Source: Acidobacterium sp. (GTDB lineage: Bacteria; Acidobacteriota; Terriglobia; Terriglobales; Acidobacteriaceae). Taken from it: a stretch of DNA of 64,000 nucleotides. The position numbers were made by a program, and so were the translations under genes. The stretch spans positions 62,281-126,280 of the forward strand of contig PMUI01000091.1 in assembly GCA_003166955.1 (NCBI GenBank), in the 5' to 3' direction. Of this stretch, positions 35,178 through 45,997 are shown one piece after another; position 1 is the stretch's first letter; each line of letters starts with the position of its first letter. The notes beneath the pieces are model-generated. The model was given only the letters and a program-made list of their open reading frames with translations. It did not search any database and was not told the origin of the DNA.

Positions 35178-35639
35178 ATGTCCCCAGTCAAACCAGTTCC
35201 CGAGGGCTACCACAGCGTTCAGCCCTATCTGCACATTCGCGGCGCAGCCCAGGCCATTGAGTTCTACAAACAGGCGTTCGGCGCCACGGAAGTCATGCGC
35301 ATGCCGCAACCCGATGGCCGACTCGGCCACGCCGAAATCCGCATCGGCGACTCCATCGTGATGCTCGCCGACGAATTCCCCGAGCGCGGCGTCCACGGCC
35401 CCGCGCACTACGGCGGCGCGCCCATGATCCTCATGTTCTATACGGAGGACTGCGACGCCATTTACCAGAAGGCAATCGCCGCCGGTTCGAAGAGCCTGCG
35501 CGAGCCCACCGATCAGTTCTACGGTGACCGCATGGCCGGCATCGAAGACCCCTTCGGCTTCCAGTGGTACATCGCCACGCACACTAAGGATGTCTCGCCG
35601 GAAGAAATGAAAGCGGCTATGGCGGCACAGGCCTCGTGA
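35178..35639 (+). CDS. VOC-family (glyoxalase/PhnB-like) protein
   Basis: A 153-aa protein with the PhnB-like vicinal-oxygen-chelate pattern: VQPYLHIRGAAQAIEFYKQA, GRLGHAEIRIGDSIVMLADE and DPFGFQWYIATH. The fold provides a metal or small-molecule pocket; PhnB-type members often bind antibiotics or act without known substrate. AGGAGG precedes the ATG. The stop overlaps the GTG of the next gene (GTGA), so the two proteins are probably made together. Confidence 0.9.
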   Translation: MSPVKPVPEGYHSVQPYLHIRGAAQAIEFYKQAFGATEVMRMPQPDGRLGHAEIRIGDSIVMLADEFPERGVHGPAHYGGAPMILMFYTEDCDAIYQKAIAAGSKSLREPTDQFYGDRMAGIEDPFGFQWYIATHTKDVSPEEMKAAMAAQAS

Positions 35640-36019
35640 CCGCCGATGATTTTCGCCGCCTCGCCCTGAGCCTGCCGGGGGCAGAGGAGAGCAGCCACAT
35701 GAACCATCCGGATTTTCGCGTCGGCGGGAAGATTTTCGCGACCCTCAGCTATCCGGACAAAGACTGGGGCATGGTGAAGCTCTTTCCCGATCAGCAGGCC
35801 GGGTTCGTCGCTGCCCATCCGCAGATGTTTGTGCCGGTGAAGGGCGCCTGGGGCAAACAGGGCGGCACCAATGTCCTGCTGAAGGCAGCGAGCGAAGAGT
35901 GCGTCCGGGAGGCGCTTTCCGCCTCATGGGAAAACACAGCGCCGAAGAAGCTGCAATCTGAGAAGGCCAGTCCGAAAAAAACAGAAGCACGCGACGAAGG
36001 ACCTCAGGCCCGAAAATGA
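35636..36019 (+). CDS. MmcQ/YjbR-family protein
   Basis: A 127-aa protein begins at a GTG overlapping the VOC gene stop. FRRLALSLPGAEESSHMNHP, FRVGGKIFATLSYPDKDWGM and VKLFPDQQAGFV are typical of the MmcQ/YjbR fold (PF04237), a CyaY-like fold with a proposed DNA-binding role. The C-terminus is a Lys-rich tail (QSEKASPKKTEARDEG). VOC and YjbR genes are frequent neighbours in Acidobacteriota and other soil bacteria. Their joint function is unknown. Confidence 0.88.
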   Translation: MTADDFRRLALSLPGAEESSHMNHPDFRVGGKIFATLSYPDKDWGMVKLFPDQQAGFVAAHPQMFVPVKGAWGKQGGTNVLLKAASEECVREALSASWENTAPKKLQSEKASPKKTEARDEGPQARK

Positions 36020-36153
36020 AGTCATGCCCCGACACGGAGTTCCTTCCGCAACATACTAACTAAATAGTAAATATGTACGGCTTCTCTCCCTATCCGTCCC
36101 TTTATAATCAACCATTTGCTGAGGGCTTGACCCCCCGTTTCTATCCGCCTCCA

Positions 36154-36753
36154 CTAGACTTCGCGCCGGCCCTCCAGCGCGCGCGTCATCGTTACCTCGT
36201 CGGCGTATTCAATGTCGCTGCCCGCCGGCACGCCGGTAGCGATGCGCGTGATGCGCACGCCTGAGGATCGCAGCAGATCCGCGAGCCAGCTCGCCGTCGC
36301 CTCGCCTTCAACCGTCGGCGACATCGCCAGGATGACTTCGTCGAGTTCGCCGCGTTCAGCCCGTGCAATGAGATTCTGCGTGCGCAGATGTTCAGGCCCC
36401 ACGCCGTGCAGCGGCGACAGCGTGCCGTGCAGCACGTGGAAGACACCATTCCAGGACCGCGTCTTCTCGATGGTGCCAATGTTCGTCGGTTCCTCGACCA
36501 CGCACACCAGCCGCTGGTTGCGCGTGGGGCTGGCGCAGTATAGGCACGGATCGACATCGGTGATGTTGTTGCAGATGGAACAGAGGCGAAGCCGCTCCTT
36601 CACCTCGCGAATCGCGGTCGACAGCGCTTCGGCGTCCTGTTCGTCCGACCGCAGGATATGAAACGCCAGCCTCTGCGCGGATTTGTTGCCGATGCCGGGC
36701 AGCTTGCGCAACTCCTCGATCAACCGCGCCATAGGTTCCGCGAATCGTGACAA
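36154..36753 (-). CDS. recR: Recombination protein RecR
   Basis: A 199-aa full-length RecR. The helix-hairpin-helix is ELRKLPGIGNKSAQRLAFHI, the C4 zinc finger CSICNNITDVDPCLYC, and the Toprim domain contains VVEEPTNIGTIEKT and SPTVEGEATASWLADLL. The start is TTG at 36753 with GGAAGGG upstream. With RecF and RecO it loads RecA at gaps. The usual partner ybaB/ebfC is not next to it; instead it follows the DAHP synthase gene by 12 bp. Confidence 0.96.
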   Translation of the reverse strand: MSRFAEPMARLIEELRKLPGIGNKSAQRLAFHILRSDEQDAEALSTAIREVKERLRLCSICNNITDVDPCLYCASPTRNQRLVCVVEEPTNIGTIEKTRSWNGVFHVLHGTLSPLHGVGPEHLRTQNLIARAERGELDEVILAMSPTVEGEATASWLADLLRSSGVRITRIATGVPAGSDIEYADEVTMTRALEGRREV

Positions 36754-36765
36754 AGAAGGCCCTTC

Positions 36766-37851
36766 CTATTTCCCGACCGCGACGGGTTGCACGACGCTCG
36801 CCCGCCCGGCGCGCACAGCCTGCGCCAGATCCCCCAGCAAAACGCGGGTTTCATCCCAGCCCATGCAGGCATCGGTGATGCTCTGGCCGTAGACCAGTTC
36901 GCGCCCAGGGACCAGCTTCTGCGCTCCCGCGACGAGGTTGCTCTCGAGCATTACGCCGATGATGCGGCGATCGCCACGGGCTATCTGGCCTGCAACGTCG
37001 CGGCACACAGCAGGCTGGCGCGTATGATCCTTGCCGCTGTTGGCGTGGCTGCAGTCGATCATGACGCGCGGCACCTGGCCGGCCTTCTCGATCAACCGGC
37101 AGGTTTCGTCGACGGACGCGGCGTCGTAGTTCACCGTCTGGCGGCCGCCGCGCAGGATGATGTGGCAGTCCGCATTTCCCGCCGTAAACAGGATCGCGGA
37201 CTGGCCGTATTTCGAGTGGCCGAGAAACGTGTGCGGATGACTCGTCGACAGAATCGCTTCAATCGCAATCTGCACGTTGCCCGACGTGCCGTTCTTAAAG
37301 CCGATGGGGCACGACAAACCGGACGCCAGCTCGCGATGGCTCTGGCTCTCAATAGTGCGCGCACCGATCGCGCCCCAGCTCACCAGCTCCGCGACATACT
37401 GCGGCGAGATCATATCGAGAAACTCAGTGCCCGCCGGCACGCCCATCTCCGCCAGGTCGAGCAGCAGCTTGCGTGCCAGGCGCAGGCCGTCATTGATCCG
37501 AAACGACTCGTCGAGGAACGGGTCGTTAATCAGACCCTTCCAGCCCAGCGTCGTCCGTGGCTTTTCAAAATAAACCCGCATCACGATGCGCAGCTCGCCG
37601 GCGAACTCCGTCATCGCCTCCTTCAGCCGTCGCGCGTAATCCCTCGCGGCCGTCGGGTCGTGAATCGAGCAGGGTCCGGCGACCACCAGCAGCCGGTGGT
37701 CGCGCCCCTGCAGAATGTCGACAATTTCCTGCCGCGCGTGGAAAACCGTCGCGGAAGCCGCCTCAGTGACCGGCAGCTCTTCTTCCAGGAAGACCGGAGG
37801 CAACACGACCCGTGTGCCGCGGATGCGCAGATCGTCGGTGCGATAGAACAT
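36766..37851 (-). CDS. aroF: 3-deoxy-7-phosphoheptulonate (DAHP) synthase, class I
   Basis: This 361-aa enzyme (ATG at 37851; upstream in-frame codons are Arg-rich and overlap the neighbouring gene). It shows the class I-alpha motifs LLVVAGPCSIHDPTAARDYA, VYFEKPRTTLGWKGL, GARTIESQSHRELASG and MIDCSHANSGKDH. It condenses phosphoenolpyruvate with erythrose-4-phosphate at the entry of the shikimate pathway. Which aromatic amino acid inhibits it cannot be read from sequence. It lies 46 bp behind a lipoprotein gene and 12 bp before recR. Confidence 0.96.
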   Translation of the reverse strand: MFYRTDDLRIRGTRVVLPPVFLEEELPVTEAASATVFHARQEIVDILQGRDHRLLVVAGPCSIHDPTAARDYARRLKEAMTEFAGELRIVMRVYFEKPRTTLGWKGLINDPFLDESFRINDGLRLARKLLLDLAEMGVPAGTEFLDMISPQYVAELVSWGAIGARTIESQSHRELASGLSCPIGFKNGTSGNVQIAIEAILSTSHPHTFLGHSKYGQSAILFTAGNADCHIILRGGRQTVNYDAASVDETCRLIEKAGQVPRVMIDCSHANSGKDHTRQPAVCRDVAGQIARGDRRIIGVMLESNLVAGAQKLVPGRELVYGQSITDACMGWDETRVLLGDLAQAVRAGRASVVQPVAVGK

Positions 37852-37897
37852 GGGCTCGTTTTCAGTGTAAGCGAGCCGATGGCCATTGGGGCAGGCG

Positions 37898-38443
37898 CTA
37901 GCTGGGCCCGGTGCCGGTGCCGCCGCGCTCCTTCTTGTGCGCGTCGAAGTAAACATCCTGCTCCAGCGACATCTGATGCGCTTCGTCCGTGGCGCTCTTC
38001 GCGGCCTCCAGCGCGGTCTTGTGCGAGAAGTCGTAGCTCGGATCGGCACCCGCGGCCTTCAGCGCCTCCGGCCATCGCGCCGTATCGGCTACCAGCTCCT
38101 TGAGCGACTTGCGAATATCCGCGTGTGCCTCGTCGTACGTATCGAGGTTGTCCTGCAACTCGTCGCACAGGCGCGTAAACTCCTCGAGCTTATCGCGCAC
38201 CTGGGCCTTCTCGTTTGCGCTCTTGCCAGGGCCAGAAAATTGCTTCATCGCGTCGAGGCGCTCATCAATGAACTTGATGTAAAGCTTGATGCGCTCGTTG
38301 GGATTCGTCTTGCTTTCGCGAATCTGCTGGACCTCGTCCTCGGTCAGAGGATCGTTCGGGTCCTGGCTTTGGGCGCGAAGCGTCGAAATGCATCCAGCGG
38401 CAAACAGCAGGAGCAGGAAAAAGCAGGCAATCCGGCGTAGCAT
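37898..38443 (-). CDS. Exported helical protein, probable lipoprotein
   Basis: A 181-aa protein with MLRRIACFFLLLLFAAGC at its N-terminus. Cys18 could be lipidated (FAAGC), or signal peptidase I could cut after STLRA. The mature protein is strongly charged and helical (LTEDEVQQIRESKTNPNERI, LYIKFIDERLDAMKQF, EEFTRLCDELQDNLDTYDEA) and ends Gly/Thr-rich. No family is recognised, although similar helical proteins are common in Acidobacteriota. It is the first gene of the minus-strand group with aroF and recR. Confidence 0.75.
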   Translation of the reverse strand: MLRRIACFFLLLLFAAGCISTLRAQSQDPNDPLTEDEVQQIRESKTNPNERIKLYIKFIDERLDAMKQFSGPGKSANEKAQVRDKLEEFTRLCDELQDNLDTYDEAHADIRKSLKELVADTARWPEALKAAGADPSYDFSHKTALEAAKSATDEAHQMSLEQDVYFDAHKKERGGTGTGPS

Positions 38444-38558
38444 GGCACAACCTCGGCGGGTACCCACCATCTTGGATGCGGCAGGGGTCGCCGCGCAAGG
38501 GTGACGCGGCAGTCACTGGTCGTCAATTCGCCCAGCTCAACCGGGCCGCTCGATCGCC

Positions 38559-38963
38559 TCAGGAGAATTTCGCCCCGCGCTCGGCGAGCAGCTTGCGGAG
38601 AATCGACCGGTGACAGCGCTTCTCGTCGGCACAATAGCAGCCGAGCGAGAAATTGGTCCCGTGCGAGAGCGCCGCCAGCAGATCGAGCAGGTGCGCTGCA
38701 TCGTGCTGGCTCATCTGTGCTCGAAATTTGCGCTCGAACGCTTTCCACGCGCGGTCTGGGTTTTCTGAGTGCGGATCCTGCGACGCCAATGCCCGTTTGA
38801 GCCGCGGCTCGCTGGGAGAAAGATTCGGCAACCAAACATCGTAGAAGTCGCGTTTGGCGAAATCGGCCTTCGGGACGCCCCGCGGCGGCCGGCGCACCGT
38901 GCCGAGCCGCAGCCCTTCATCAGGCGAGCGCGTCGAGCCGAGGCGAAGAATCGTGATGGGCAT
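38559..38963 (-). CDS. DUF488-family protein
   Basis: A 134-aa protein with the DUF488 hallmarks: an N-terminal strand (ITILRLGSTRSPDEGLRLG), RDFYDVWLPNLSPS in the middle and the C-terminal SLGCYCADEKRCHRSILRKL with its cysteines and His. The family's biochemical role is unclear, although a nucleic-acid or nucleotide link is often suggested. The gene stands alone. Confidence 0.9.
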   Translation of the reverse strand: MPITILRLGSTRSPDEGLRLGTVRRPPRGVPKADFAKRDFYDVWLPNLSPSEPRLKRALASQDPHSENPDRAWKAFERKFRAQMSQHDAAHLLDLLAALSHGTNFSLGCYCADEKRCHRSILRKLLAERGAKFS

Positions 38964-39231
38964 GATGATTCCTTTATCGTCTGAGCTTCTGAACCGCCGG
39001 CCTCTTCGAATGCTGCGCCAGTATAAGACGCAGGTCCTGGTTCAGGGCACGCCGCACAGAAAACCTCTATGATTAGGCATCCCAGGGTTGCCAGAAAATC
39101 CAGTGCTTGGCGCTCACTCCCCGTAAGGAAACGACGTCCTATACAGCACCGGCCATCTCCAGGCTCCCGCCGGGCACGAAGAATTGAACTGATCCGAACG
39201 GACTACGGGTACAAAACTTCCGAGGTGAGTA

Positions 39232-40386
39232 GTGTCTTTGGGCCTTCGTTTTTCCCGCCTCAGGCGCCTGAGCGTGTTGCGCGTGTGTGTCGCGAGCCTG
39301 ATATTGCCGGTAGTTTCCGCGGGCGTGATATCGACCGCGCGCGCGCAGCAATCGGCGAGTGCGGTAACTCGTGAACTGGACCTGCCGGATGCTCCCGGCC
39401 TAAGTTCCTCGACGAGCCTCCTCCAAAAAGATGCAACCGGCCAGCAAGCCGGACCCGCTGCGCCCGCAACGGTTGCGGGAACGATCCTCAACACCAATGG
39501 CGGTGTTGTTCAGGGCGCGCGCGTGGTCCTGTCTGGCCCGGACTCAACCGGCCAGTTGGTCGTCCAGTCAGGGAGCAATGGGCAATTCACCTTTTCGGGG
39601 TTGCCGGCGGAGACTTACAAACTGACGGTTTCAGCACTCGGTATGGGAACTGTTGTCACCCCCGACATCGCACTCCATGCGGGGGAAACGCGCTTTCTGT
39701 CCGGAGTGATTCTTCCACTGAATGCGGGCGTGACCGAGGTGCGCGTGACCGCGAATCAGGAAGAGATTGCCGAGCAGGAGATTCATGTGGAGGAGAGTCA
39801 GCGGGTCCTCGGAGTCTTCCCAAACTTCTACACGAGCTTCGAGTGGGGCGCGGCGCCGATGAATACGCGGCAGAAATTCCAGCTTGCCTTCCGGTCGATG
39901 ATCGATCCGATGGCTTTCCTGGGAGCGGCTGCGCTGGCGGGCGGCGAACAGGTGCGAGATATTGACCCGGTCTACGGCGAGAACCTGTCAGGTTTCGCGA
40001 AGCGTTTCGGCGCCGCCTATGCCAACGATTTCGACGGCCGGATGCTCGGCAGCGCGGTCTTTCCATCGCTGTTCCATCAGGATCCGCGTTACTTCTACAA
40101 GGGCACGGGGAGCGCCCGCTCGCGTGCGCTTTACGCTGTTGCGCAGACCTTTGTCTGCCGGGGCGACAATGGCCGTCCGGCGCCGAACTACTCCGAGGTT
40201 CTGGGTAGCTTCGCGGCGGGTGGCTTGTCGAACCTGTACTACCCGGCCGCAAATCGCGGTGTTTCGCTTACCTTTGTGAACGGCCTTATCGAAATTGGCG
40301 GGCACGCGGGAACAAATCTGCTGCGGGAGTTTCTGCTGAAGGGCTTAACCACGCGCGGGCCTTCCTCCCCCACGGCGAATCCGTAG
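39232..40386 (+). CDS. Exported protein with carboxypeptidase-regulatory-like domain
   Basis: A 384-aa protein with a GTG start and GAGGTGA just upstream. A signal peptide (LSVLRVCVASLILPVVSAGV) is followed at residues 75-170 by a CarboxypepD_reg (prealbumin-like) beta domain: ATVAGTILNTNGGVVQGARV and GQFTFSGLPAETYKLTV. The second half (FPNFYTSFEWGAAPMNTRQK, FFPSLFHQDPRYFYKG-like segments and NLYYPAANRG) resembles the helical membrane-associated domain seen in Acidobacteriota proteins that start like TonB-dependent transporters. It is far too short to be a full receptor. Confidence 0.8.
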   Translation: MSLGLRFSRLRRLSVLRVCVASLILPVVSAGVISTARAQQSASAVTRELDLPDAPGLSSSTSLLQKDATGQQAGPAAPATVAGTILNTNGGVVQGARVVLSGPDSTGQLVVQSGSNGQFTFSGLPAETYKLTVSALGMGTVVTPDIALHAGETRFLSGVILPLNAGVTEVRVTANQEEIAEQEIHVEESQRVLGVFPNFYTSFEWGAAPMNTRQKFQLAFRSMIDPMAFLGAAALAGGEQVRDIDPVYGENLSGFAKRFGAAYANDFDGRMLGSAVFPSLFHQDPRYFYKGTGSARSRALYAVAQTFVCRGDNGRPAPNYSEVLGSFAAGGLSNLYYPAANRGVSLTFVNGLIEIGGHAGTNLLREFLLKGLTTRGPSSPTANP

Positions 40387-40434
40387 CCCCCCAAGACTGT
40401 CTCCACATCCATTTCGCGGTGACGCCCGTCACCG

Positions 40435-41902
<1,468 letters not shown>

Positions 41903-42053
41903 GAAGATCTAATCGGCAGGCTGCCACCGTGGCGCTTCGATTGCGCAGTGTCGAGGACTGGCAGATAGTAACCCTTGTCTCCACGTCGAGACATTTGATT
42001 CGAAGCCGCAGTGTTTGCGGCATCGCAACAGGTGTCCTTGAAGGGAGGCTCCA

Positions 42054-42599
42054 ATGCGGAAGATGGCGTGGATGGTTCTGTTGGCGACGATGCCGCTGAT
42101 GGCGGCGACCACAACAGCGAAGTCAGGAAGCGGCTCGAGCGTGGCCGGCACCGCGGTCAGTGAGAATCCGCCGCCCGCGCACCCGGTGACCGCGGCGCAG
42201 GTCTACGAGATTCTCCATCTGACGGGAAGCGATTCCATGAAGCGGGAGATGCTCGACGGCATGCTGCCGAACCTGAAGCAGATGATGCCGTATATACCGG
42301 CGGATGTGCTGGCCGATCTGCAGCGAACCCTGGGGACCGCGGATTTTGAGGGAGCAATGGTACGGTCCTTCCAGCAGCATCTTTCCACGGAGGACGCCGC
42401 CGCGATTATCGCCTTTTACAAATCGCCCGCGGGCAAACACATGATCGCTGTCATGCCGAAGGTTCTCAACGAAGGGCAAGATGCCGGAGCGCAGCTCGGG
42501 CAGCAAGTAATGCTGGATGTCATCCAGCGGCACAAAGATGAAATTGACGCCGCAGCGAAGGTCTATCACGAGGAGCATCCACCAACCGCGCCACAGTAG
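42054..42599 (+). CDS. Exported DUF2059-family protein
   Basis: A 181-aa protein with a signal peptide ([17 protein letters not shown]) and AGGGAGG upstream. The mature part is helical with the DUF2059 features: a first half [20 protein letters not shown] and a second half [33 protein letters not shown]. The family is periplasmic and of unknown function. It lies between eno and gpmI, 150 bp after the former and 71 bp before the latter. Confidence 0.88.
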   Translation: MRKMAWMVLLATMPLMAATTTAKSGSGSSVAGTAVSENPPPAHPVTAAQVYEILHLTGSDSMKREMLDGMLPNLKQMMPYIPADVLADLQRTLGTADFEGAMVRSFQQHLSTEDAAAIIAFYKSPAGKHMIAVMPKVLNEGQDAGAQLGQQVMLDVIQRHKDEIDAAAKVYHEEHPPTAPQ

Positions 42600-42670
42600 A
42601 GTCAGGCGGGATGCGGAGCCACGGCTCCGCATTTTCGCGAGCGTATCTGGCAAGCCGCAGAGGAGATTTC

Positions 42671-44272
42671 GTGCCCGTTGCAAAACCTGTTGTCCTGACC
42701 ATTCTGGATGGATGGGGCTATCGCCCGCAGATTGAAAACAACGCCATCGCGCTGGCCCGCAAGCCGACCTACGACAAGCTGCTCCAGGAGTACCCCAACA
42801 CCCTCCTGCATGCCTCAGATCATTTCGTCGGCCTGCCTGACGGGCAGATGGGAAACAGCGAAGTCGGCCACCTGAACATCGGCGCCGGGCGCATCGTCCA
42901 GATGGACATCACCCGCATCGACGCGCTCATCGCGAGCGGCGCGTTCTTCACGCACCCGGCCATCGTCGAAGCCATGCAGAAGGCGCGCAAGGCCCAGCTG
43001 CATCTGTTCGGGCTGGTCTCCGATGGCGGAGTGCACTCGCATCAGGAGCATCTCTACGCGCTGCTCAAGACCGCGAAGCAACAGGGCGTCGAGAAGGTCT
43101 TCGTCCACGCCTTCATGGACGGGCGCGACACTTTGCCCACCAGCGGCGCCGGCTACCTGGCAGCGCTGGAACAGAAGGTGCGCGAGTTTGGCGGCAAGCT
43201 GGCCAGCGTTTCCGGCCGCTACTACGCGATGGATCGCGACCGCCGCTGGGAGCGCGAGAAGAAAGCATTCGACGCCATGGTCAAAGGCCAGGCCGAGGGC
43301 GGCGCCTACAAGGATGCCGTCGCGCGCGTGAAGGAGTCGTACAACAACGGCATCACCGACGAGTTTATTGTGCCGTTCGTTGTTACAGATGAGCACGGGT
43401 ATCCGAACGGCGTCATCCGCGACGACGATGTCTGCATCATGTTCAACTACCGCGCCGATCGCGCCCGCCAAATCACGCGCGTGCTTGCGCGCAACAGCGG
43501 CCTCAGCAAAGAAGGTGGTCGTGAGCTGCCTTCATGGGAGGAACTGGACGCAACCATTCCGCGCGCCGAAATTCCCAGCAACCTGCACTACCTCTGCATG
43601 ACGCAGTACGACAAGAACTTCACGCTGCCGATGGTCATCCTGCCGGAGTCGATGGAAAACCTGCTGGCGAACCTGATGGCCGAGGCCAATCTCCGCAACC
43701 TGCGCGTGGCGGAGACAGAAAAATACGCGCACGTCACCTACTTCTTCAATGGCGGCATCGAAAAACCGTTTCCCGGCGAGGATCGCATTCTCATCCCATC
43801 GCAAAAGGTCGCGACCTACGACCTGGCGCCGGAAATGTCAGCGGCGGGCATCGCGGACACCGTCATCAAAGCCGTCAACGACCGGGCCTTTGACGTGGTC
43901 GTCGTGAACTTCGCCAACGCCGATATGGTCGGCCACTCGGGCAAACTGGAGCCCACCATCAAAGCCGTGGAAACCGTCGATGCTTGCCTCGGCCGCATCT
44001 ATCAGGCGATGAAGCAGCGCGGCGGCGGCGCATGGCTCATCACGGCCGACCACGGCAACGCCGAGCTCATGGTCGATCCCGGGACCGGCGGTCCGCACAC
44101 CGCGCACACCACAAATCCCGTGCCGTTCATCTTCGTCAGCGAAGATGCCAGTCACTACTCGCTGCGCCCGGAAGGGTCGCTGCGCGATATCTCCCCGACC
44201 ATTCTGGGCCTGCTGGGTCTGGCGCAGCCGAAGCAGATGACCGGCGGCGATCTGCGGCAAAGGAAGGCGTAG
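42671..44272 (+). CDS. gpmI: 2,3-bisphosphoglycerate-independent phosphoglycerate mutase
   Basis: This 533-aa enzyme starts at a GTG with AGGAG 5 nt upstream. It has the iPGM layout: [20 protein letters not shown], the catalytic Ser in [25 protein letters not shown] and [11 protein letters not shown] of the phosphotransferase insert, then [19 protein letters not shown] and the metal-binding [22 protein letters not shown]. It isomerises 3- to 2-phosphoglycerate using two Mn2+ and a phosphoserine intermediate, the step before enolase encoded just upstream. Confidence 0.97.
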   Translation: MPVAKPVVLTILDGWGYRPQIENNAIALARKPTYDKLLQEYPNTLLHASDHFVGLPDGQMGNSEVGHLNIGAGRIVQMDITRIDALIASGAFFTHPAIVEAMQKARKAQLHLFGLVSDGGVHSHQEHLYALLKTAKQQGVEKVFVHAFMDGRDTLPTSGAGYLAALEQKVREFGGKLASVSGRYYAMDRDRRWEREKKAFDAMVKGQAEGGAYKDAVARVKESYNNGITDEFIVPFVVTDEHGYPNGVIRDDDVCIMFNYRADRARQITRVLARNSGLSKEGGRELPSWEELDATIPRAEIPSNLHYLCMTQYDKNFTLPMVILPESMENLLANLMAEANLRNLRVAETEKYAHVTYFFNGGIEKPFPGEDRILIPSQKVATYDLAPEMSAAGIADTVIKAVNDRAFDVVVVNFANADMVGHSGKLEPTIKAVETVDACLGRIYQAMKQRGGGAWLITADHGNAELMVDPGTGGPHTAHTTNPVPFIFVSEDASHYSLRPEGSLRDISPTILGLLGLAQPKQMTGGDLRQRKA

Positions 44273-44301
44273 CAACCGGAAGACAAGCGACGACCAGCCG
44301 C

Positions 44302-45528
44302 TCAGCGACCTTCTTGCCTGTGGGTCGCGATCAGCTCCCGGTAGAGCCCGATGGTTTGCTCCGCGATCGCCGACCAGGCGAATTTCTCCTCCACCCGCCT
44401 CCGTCCCGCTTCGCCGAAGCTCCGCGCCCTCACCGGATCGGCAAGCAACGCCGACACCTTGGCCGCGAGATCGCGCGAGAATACCTCCGGATGCACAGGA
44501 AAACTCGTCACCGGGTCCTGATCGAAGTGAACCAGGTATCCAGTCACGCCGTCGACGACGACTTCCAGGATCCCGCCGGTGGCGCTGGCCACGACTGGCG
44601 CACGGCACGCCATCGCCTCGAGGTTAATGATGCCGAACGGCTCGTACACCGACGGGCAGCAGAAGACGCTGCAGTTGCTGTAGAACTGGATCGCCTCCGG
44701 CTTGCTCAGCATCTTCTCGATCCAGATCACGCGCGGGTTGATGGCGCGAACCCGCTCGACCTTCTCGCGCATCTCGGCCGCAATCTCCGGTGTGTCCGGC
44801 GCGCCCGCACAGAGTACGATCTGCGTGCGCGGCGGCATGTGCGGGATCGCATCGACCAGATGCGTGACCCCCTTCTGCCGCGTGATGCGCCCGACAAACA
44901 AAACGTAGGGCTGCGCTGGATCGACGCCGTATTCAGTTAGTGCGGTTGTCTCCGGCGTCTTCTGATATTCCGTCAGGTCGATTCCGTTGTAGATAACGCG
45001 AATGCGCTCGGCGTCAATCTCCGGATACGCGCGAAGAATGTCTGCCCTGGTCCCCTGCGAGACGGCGATCACCGCATCGGCGTCGAGAATCGCGGTGCGC
45101 TCCATCCACGAACTCATGGCGTAGCCGCTGCCCAGCTGTTCCGCCTTCCACGCGCGCAGCGGCTCAAGGCTGTGTGTGGTCAGCACAAACGGAATCCCGT
45201 AGAGCTTCTTTGCGAAGAAGCCCGCCATCGAGACGTACCAGGTGTGCGTGTGCGCGATATCGATCGCGGAGATCGATGTCATCTGCGCTAGATTCAGGCT
45301 GAAAGTCTCCAGCGCAGTTTTGAATTTCTCCTGCGTGCCGTTGCTGATCTGCGACCATGGCTCGGCGCCGCGAACATGCAGATTGCCCTGGTTGGAAAAC
45401 TGATCGCCCCAGCAATGAACCTCGACCTCAATCGTCTTCGCCAGCTCGCGGCTTAAGTATTCGACGTGGACGCCGGCGCCGCCATACACGTACGGCGGAT
45501 ACTCTCGGGTCATCAGTCCGACACGCAA
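44302..45528 (-). CDS. glgM: GT4 glycogen synthase / maltose-1-phosphate synthase (GlgM type)
   Basis: I choose the TTG at 45528 because GGAGG lies 5 nt upstream and it yields the family start MRVGLMTREYPPYVYGGAGV; an ATG lies five codons on. The 408-aa protein belongs to the actinobacterial-type glycogen synthase family (TIGR02149): HTHTWYVSMAGFFAKKL, VIYNGIDLTEYQ, YVLFVGRITRQKGVTHLVDA and SVYEPFGIINLEAMAC. Such enzymes use ADP-glucose to make alpha-glucan or maltose-1-phosphate for the GlgE pathway. No glgC, glgB or glgE is seen here. It converges with gpmI, 29 bp apart. Confidence 0.92.
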   Translation of the reverse strand: MRVGLMTREYPPYVYGGAGVHVEYLSRELAKTIEVEVHCWGDQFSNQGNLHVRGAEPWSQISNGTQEKFKTALETFSLNLAQMTSISAIDIAHTHTWYVSMAGFFAKKLYGIPFVLTTHSLEPLRAWKAEQLGSGYAMSSWMERTAILDADAVIAVSQGTRADILRAYPEIDAERIRVIYNGIDLTEYQKTPETTALTEYGVDPAQPYVLFVGRITRQKGVTHLVDAIPHMPPRTQIVLCAGAPDTPEIAAEMREKVERVRAINPRVIWIEKMLSKPEAIQFYSNCSVFCCPSVYEPFGIINLEAMACRAPVVASATGGILEVVVDGVTGYLVHFDQDPVTSFPVHPEVFSRDLAAKVSALLADPVRARSFGEAGRRRVEEKFAWSAIAEQTIGLYRELIATHRQEGR

Positions 45529-45641
45529 GCAAGCCTCCAGCAACGAATTCCATCTTAGCCTGATGAGTGAATCGGAGGTTCGGACAGCAACGCCGCACCG
45601 AAGCCCGGTCCGATGCGGAAATAACCGCGCAGCCGCGTGGG

Positions 45642-45905
45642 TCAGGCGGCTCTTTCCAAATCGATCCCCGGAGGAAGAAAGGTCAGCGTCCACCTGCCTT
45701 CAAATTTCCTGGTTGGCACGGCATGGCCGGCAAAGAACACTGTATAAGCCCCGTCGGGAAGGCCGAATGGCTCATCGAGAATCCTGCATCGCGTGTACAC
45801 GCGCCCTGTGGTCGAAGTCTCCTTCCACGTCGGCAACCTGCAATCCGCCTCGCAACCCATTCCTCGCAACACGCCACGCACACCCACAACTGGCTTCACG
45901 GTCAC
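45642..45905 (-). CDS. Small hypothetical protein upstream of glgM
   Basis: An 87-aa protein starts at a GTG with AGGAG 6 nt upstream on the minus strand. The middle (TWKETSTTGRVYTRCRILDE, PFGLPDGAYTVFFAGHAVPT) and the end RWTLTFLPPGIDLERAA look like an ordinary small beta protein. No family is recognised. It lies 113 bp before glgM on the same strand and may share its transcript. Plus-strand frames overlapping it are less convincing. Confidence 0.55.
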   Translation of the reverse strand: MTVKPVVGVRGVLRGMGCEADCRLPTWKETSTTGRVYTRCRILDEPFGLPDGAYTVFFAGHAVPTRKFEGRWTLTFLPPGIDLERAA

Positions 45906-45997
45906 CGACCTCTCCTCTTGAGTTGCTTCCGGAGTCAGTAACTTTGGATGAGGCCGATTATCAAATGGTTTACTGAATGGTAATCAGTTGCGGGAAG

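Noticed and set aside
45563-45976. 137-codon plus-strand frame opposite the 87-aa gene upstream of glgM
   Set aside because: It is Arg/Ser/Pro-rich with no ribosome-binding site. The minus-strand frame has AGGAG at correct spacing and ordinary protein composition.
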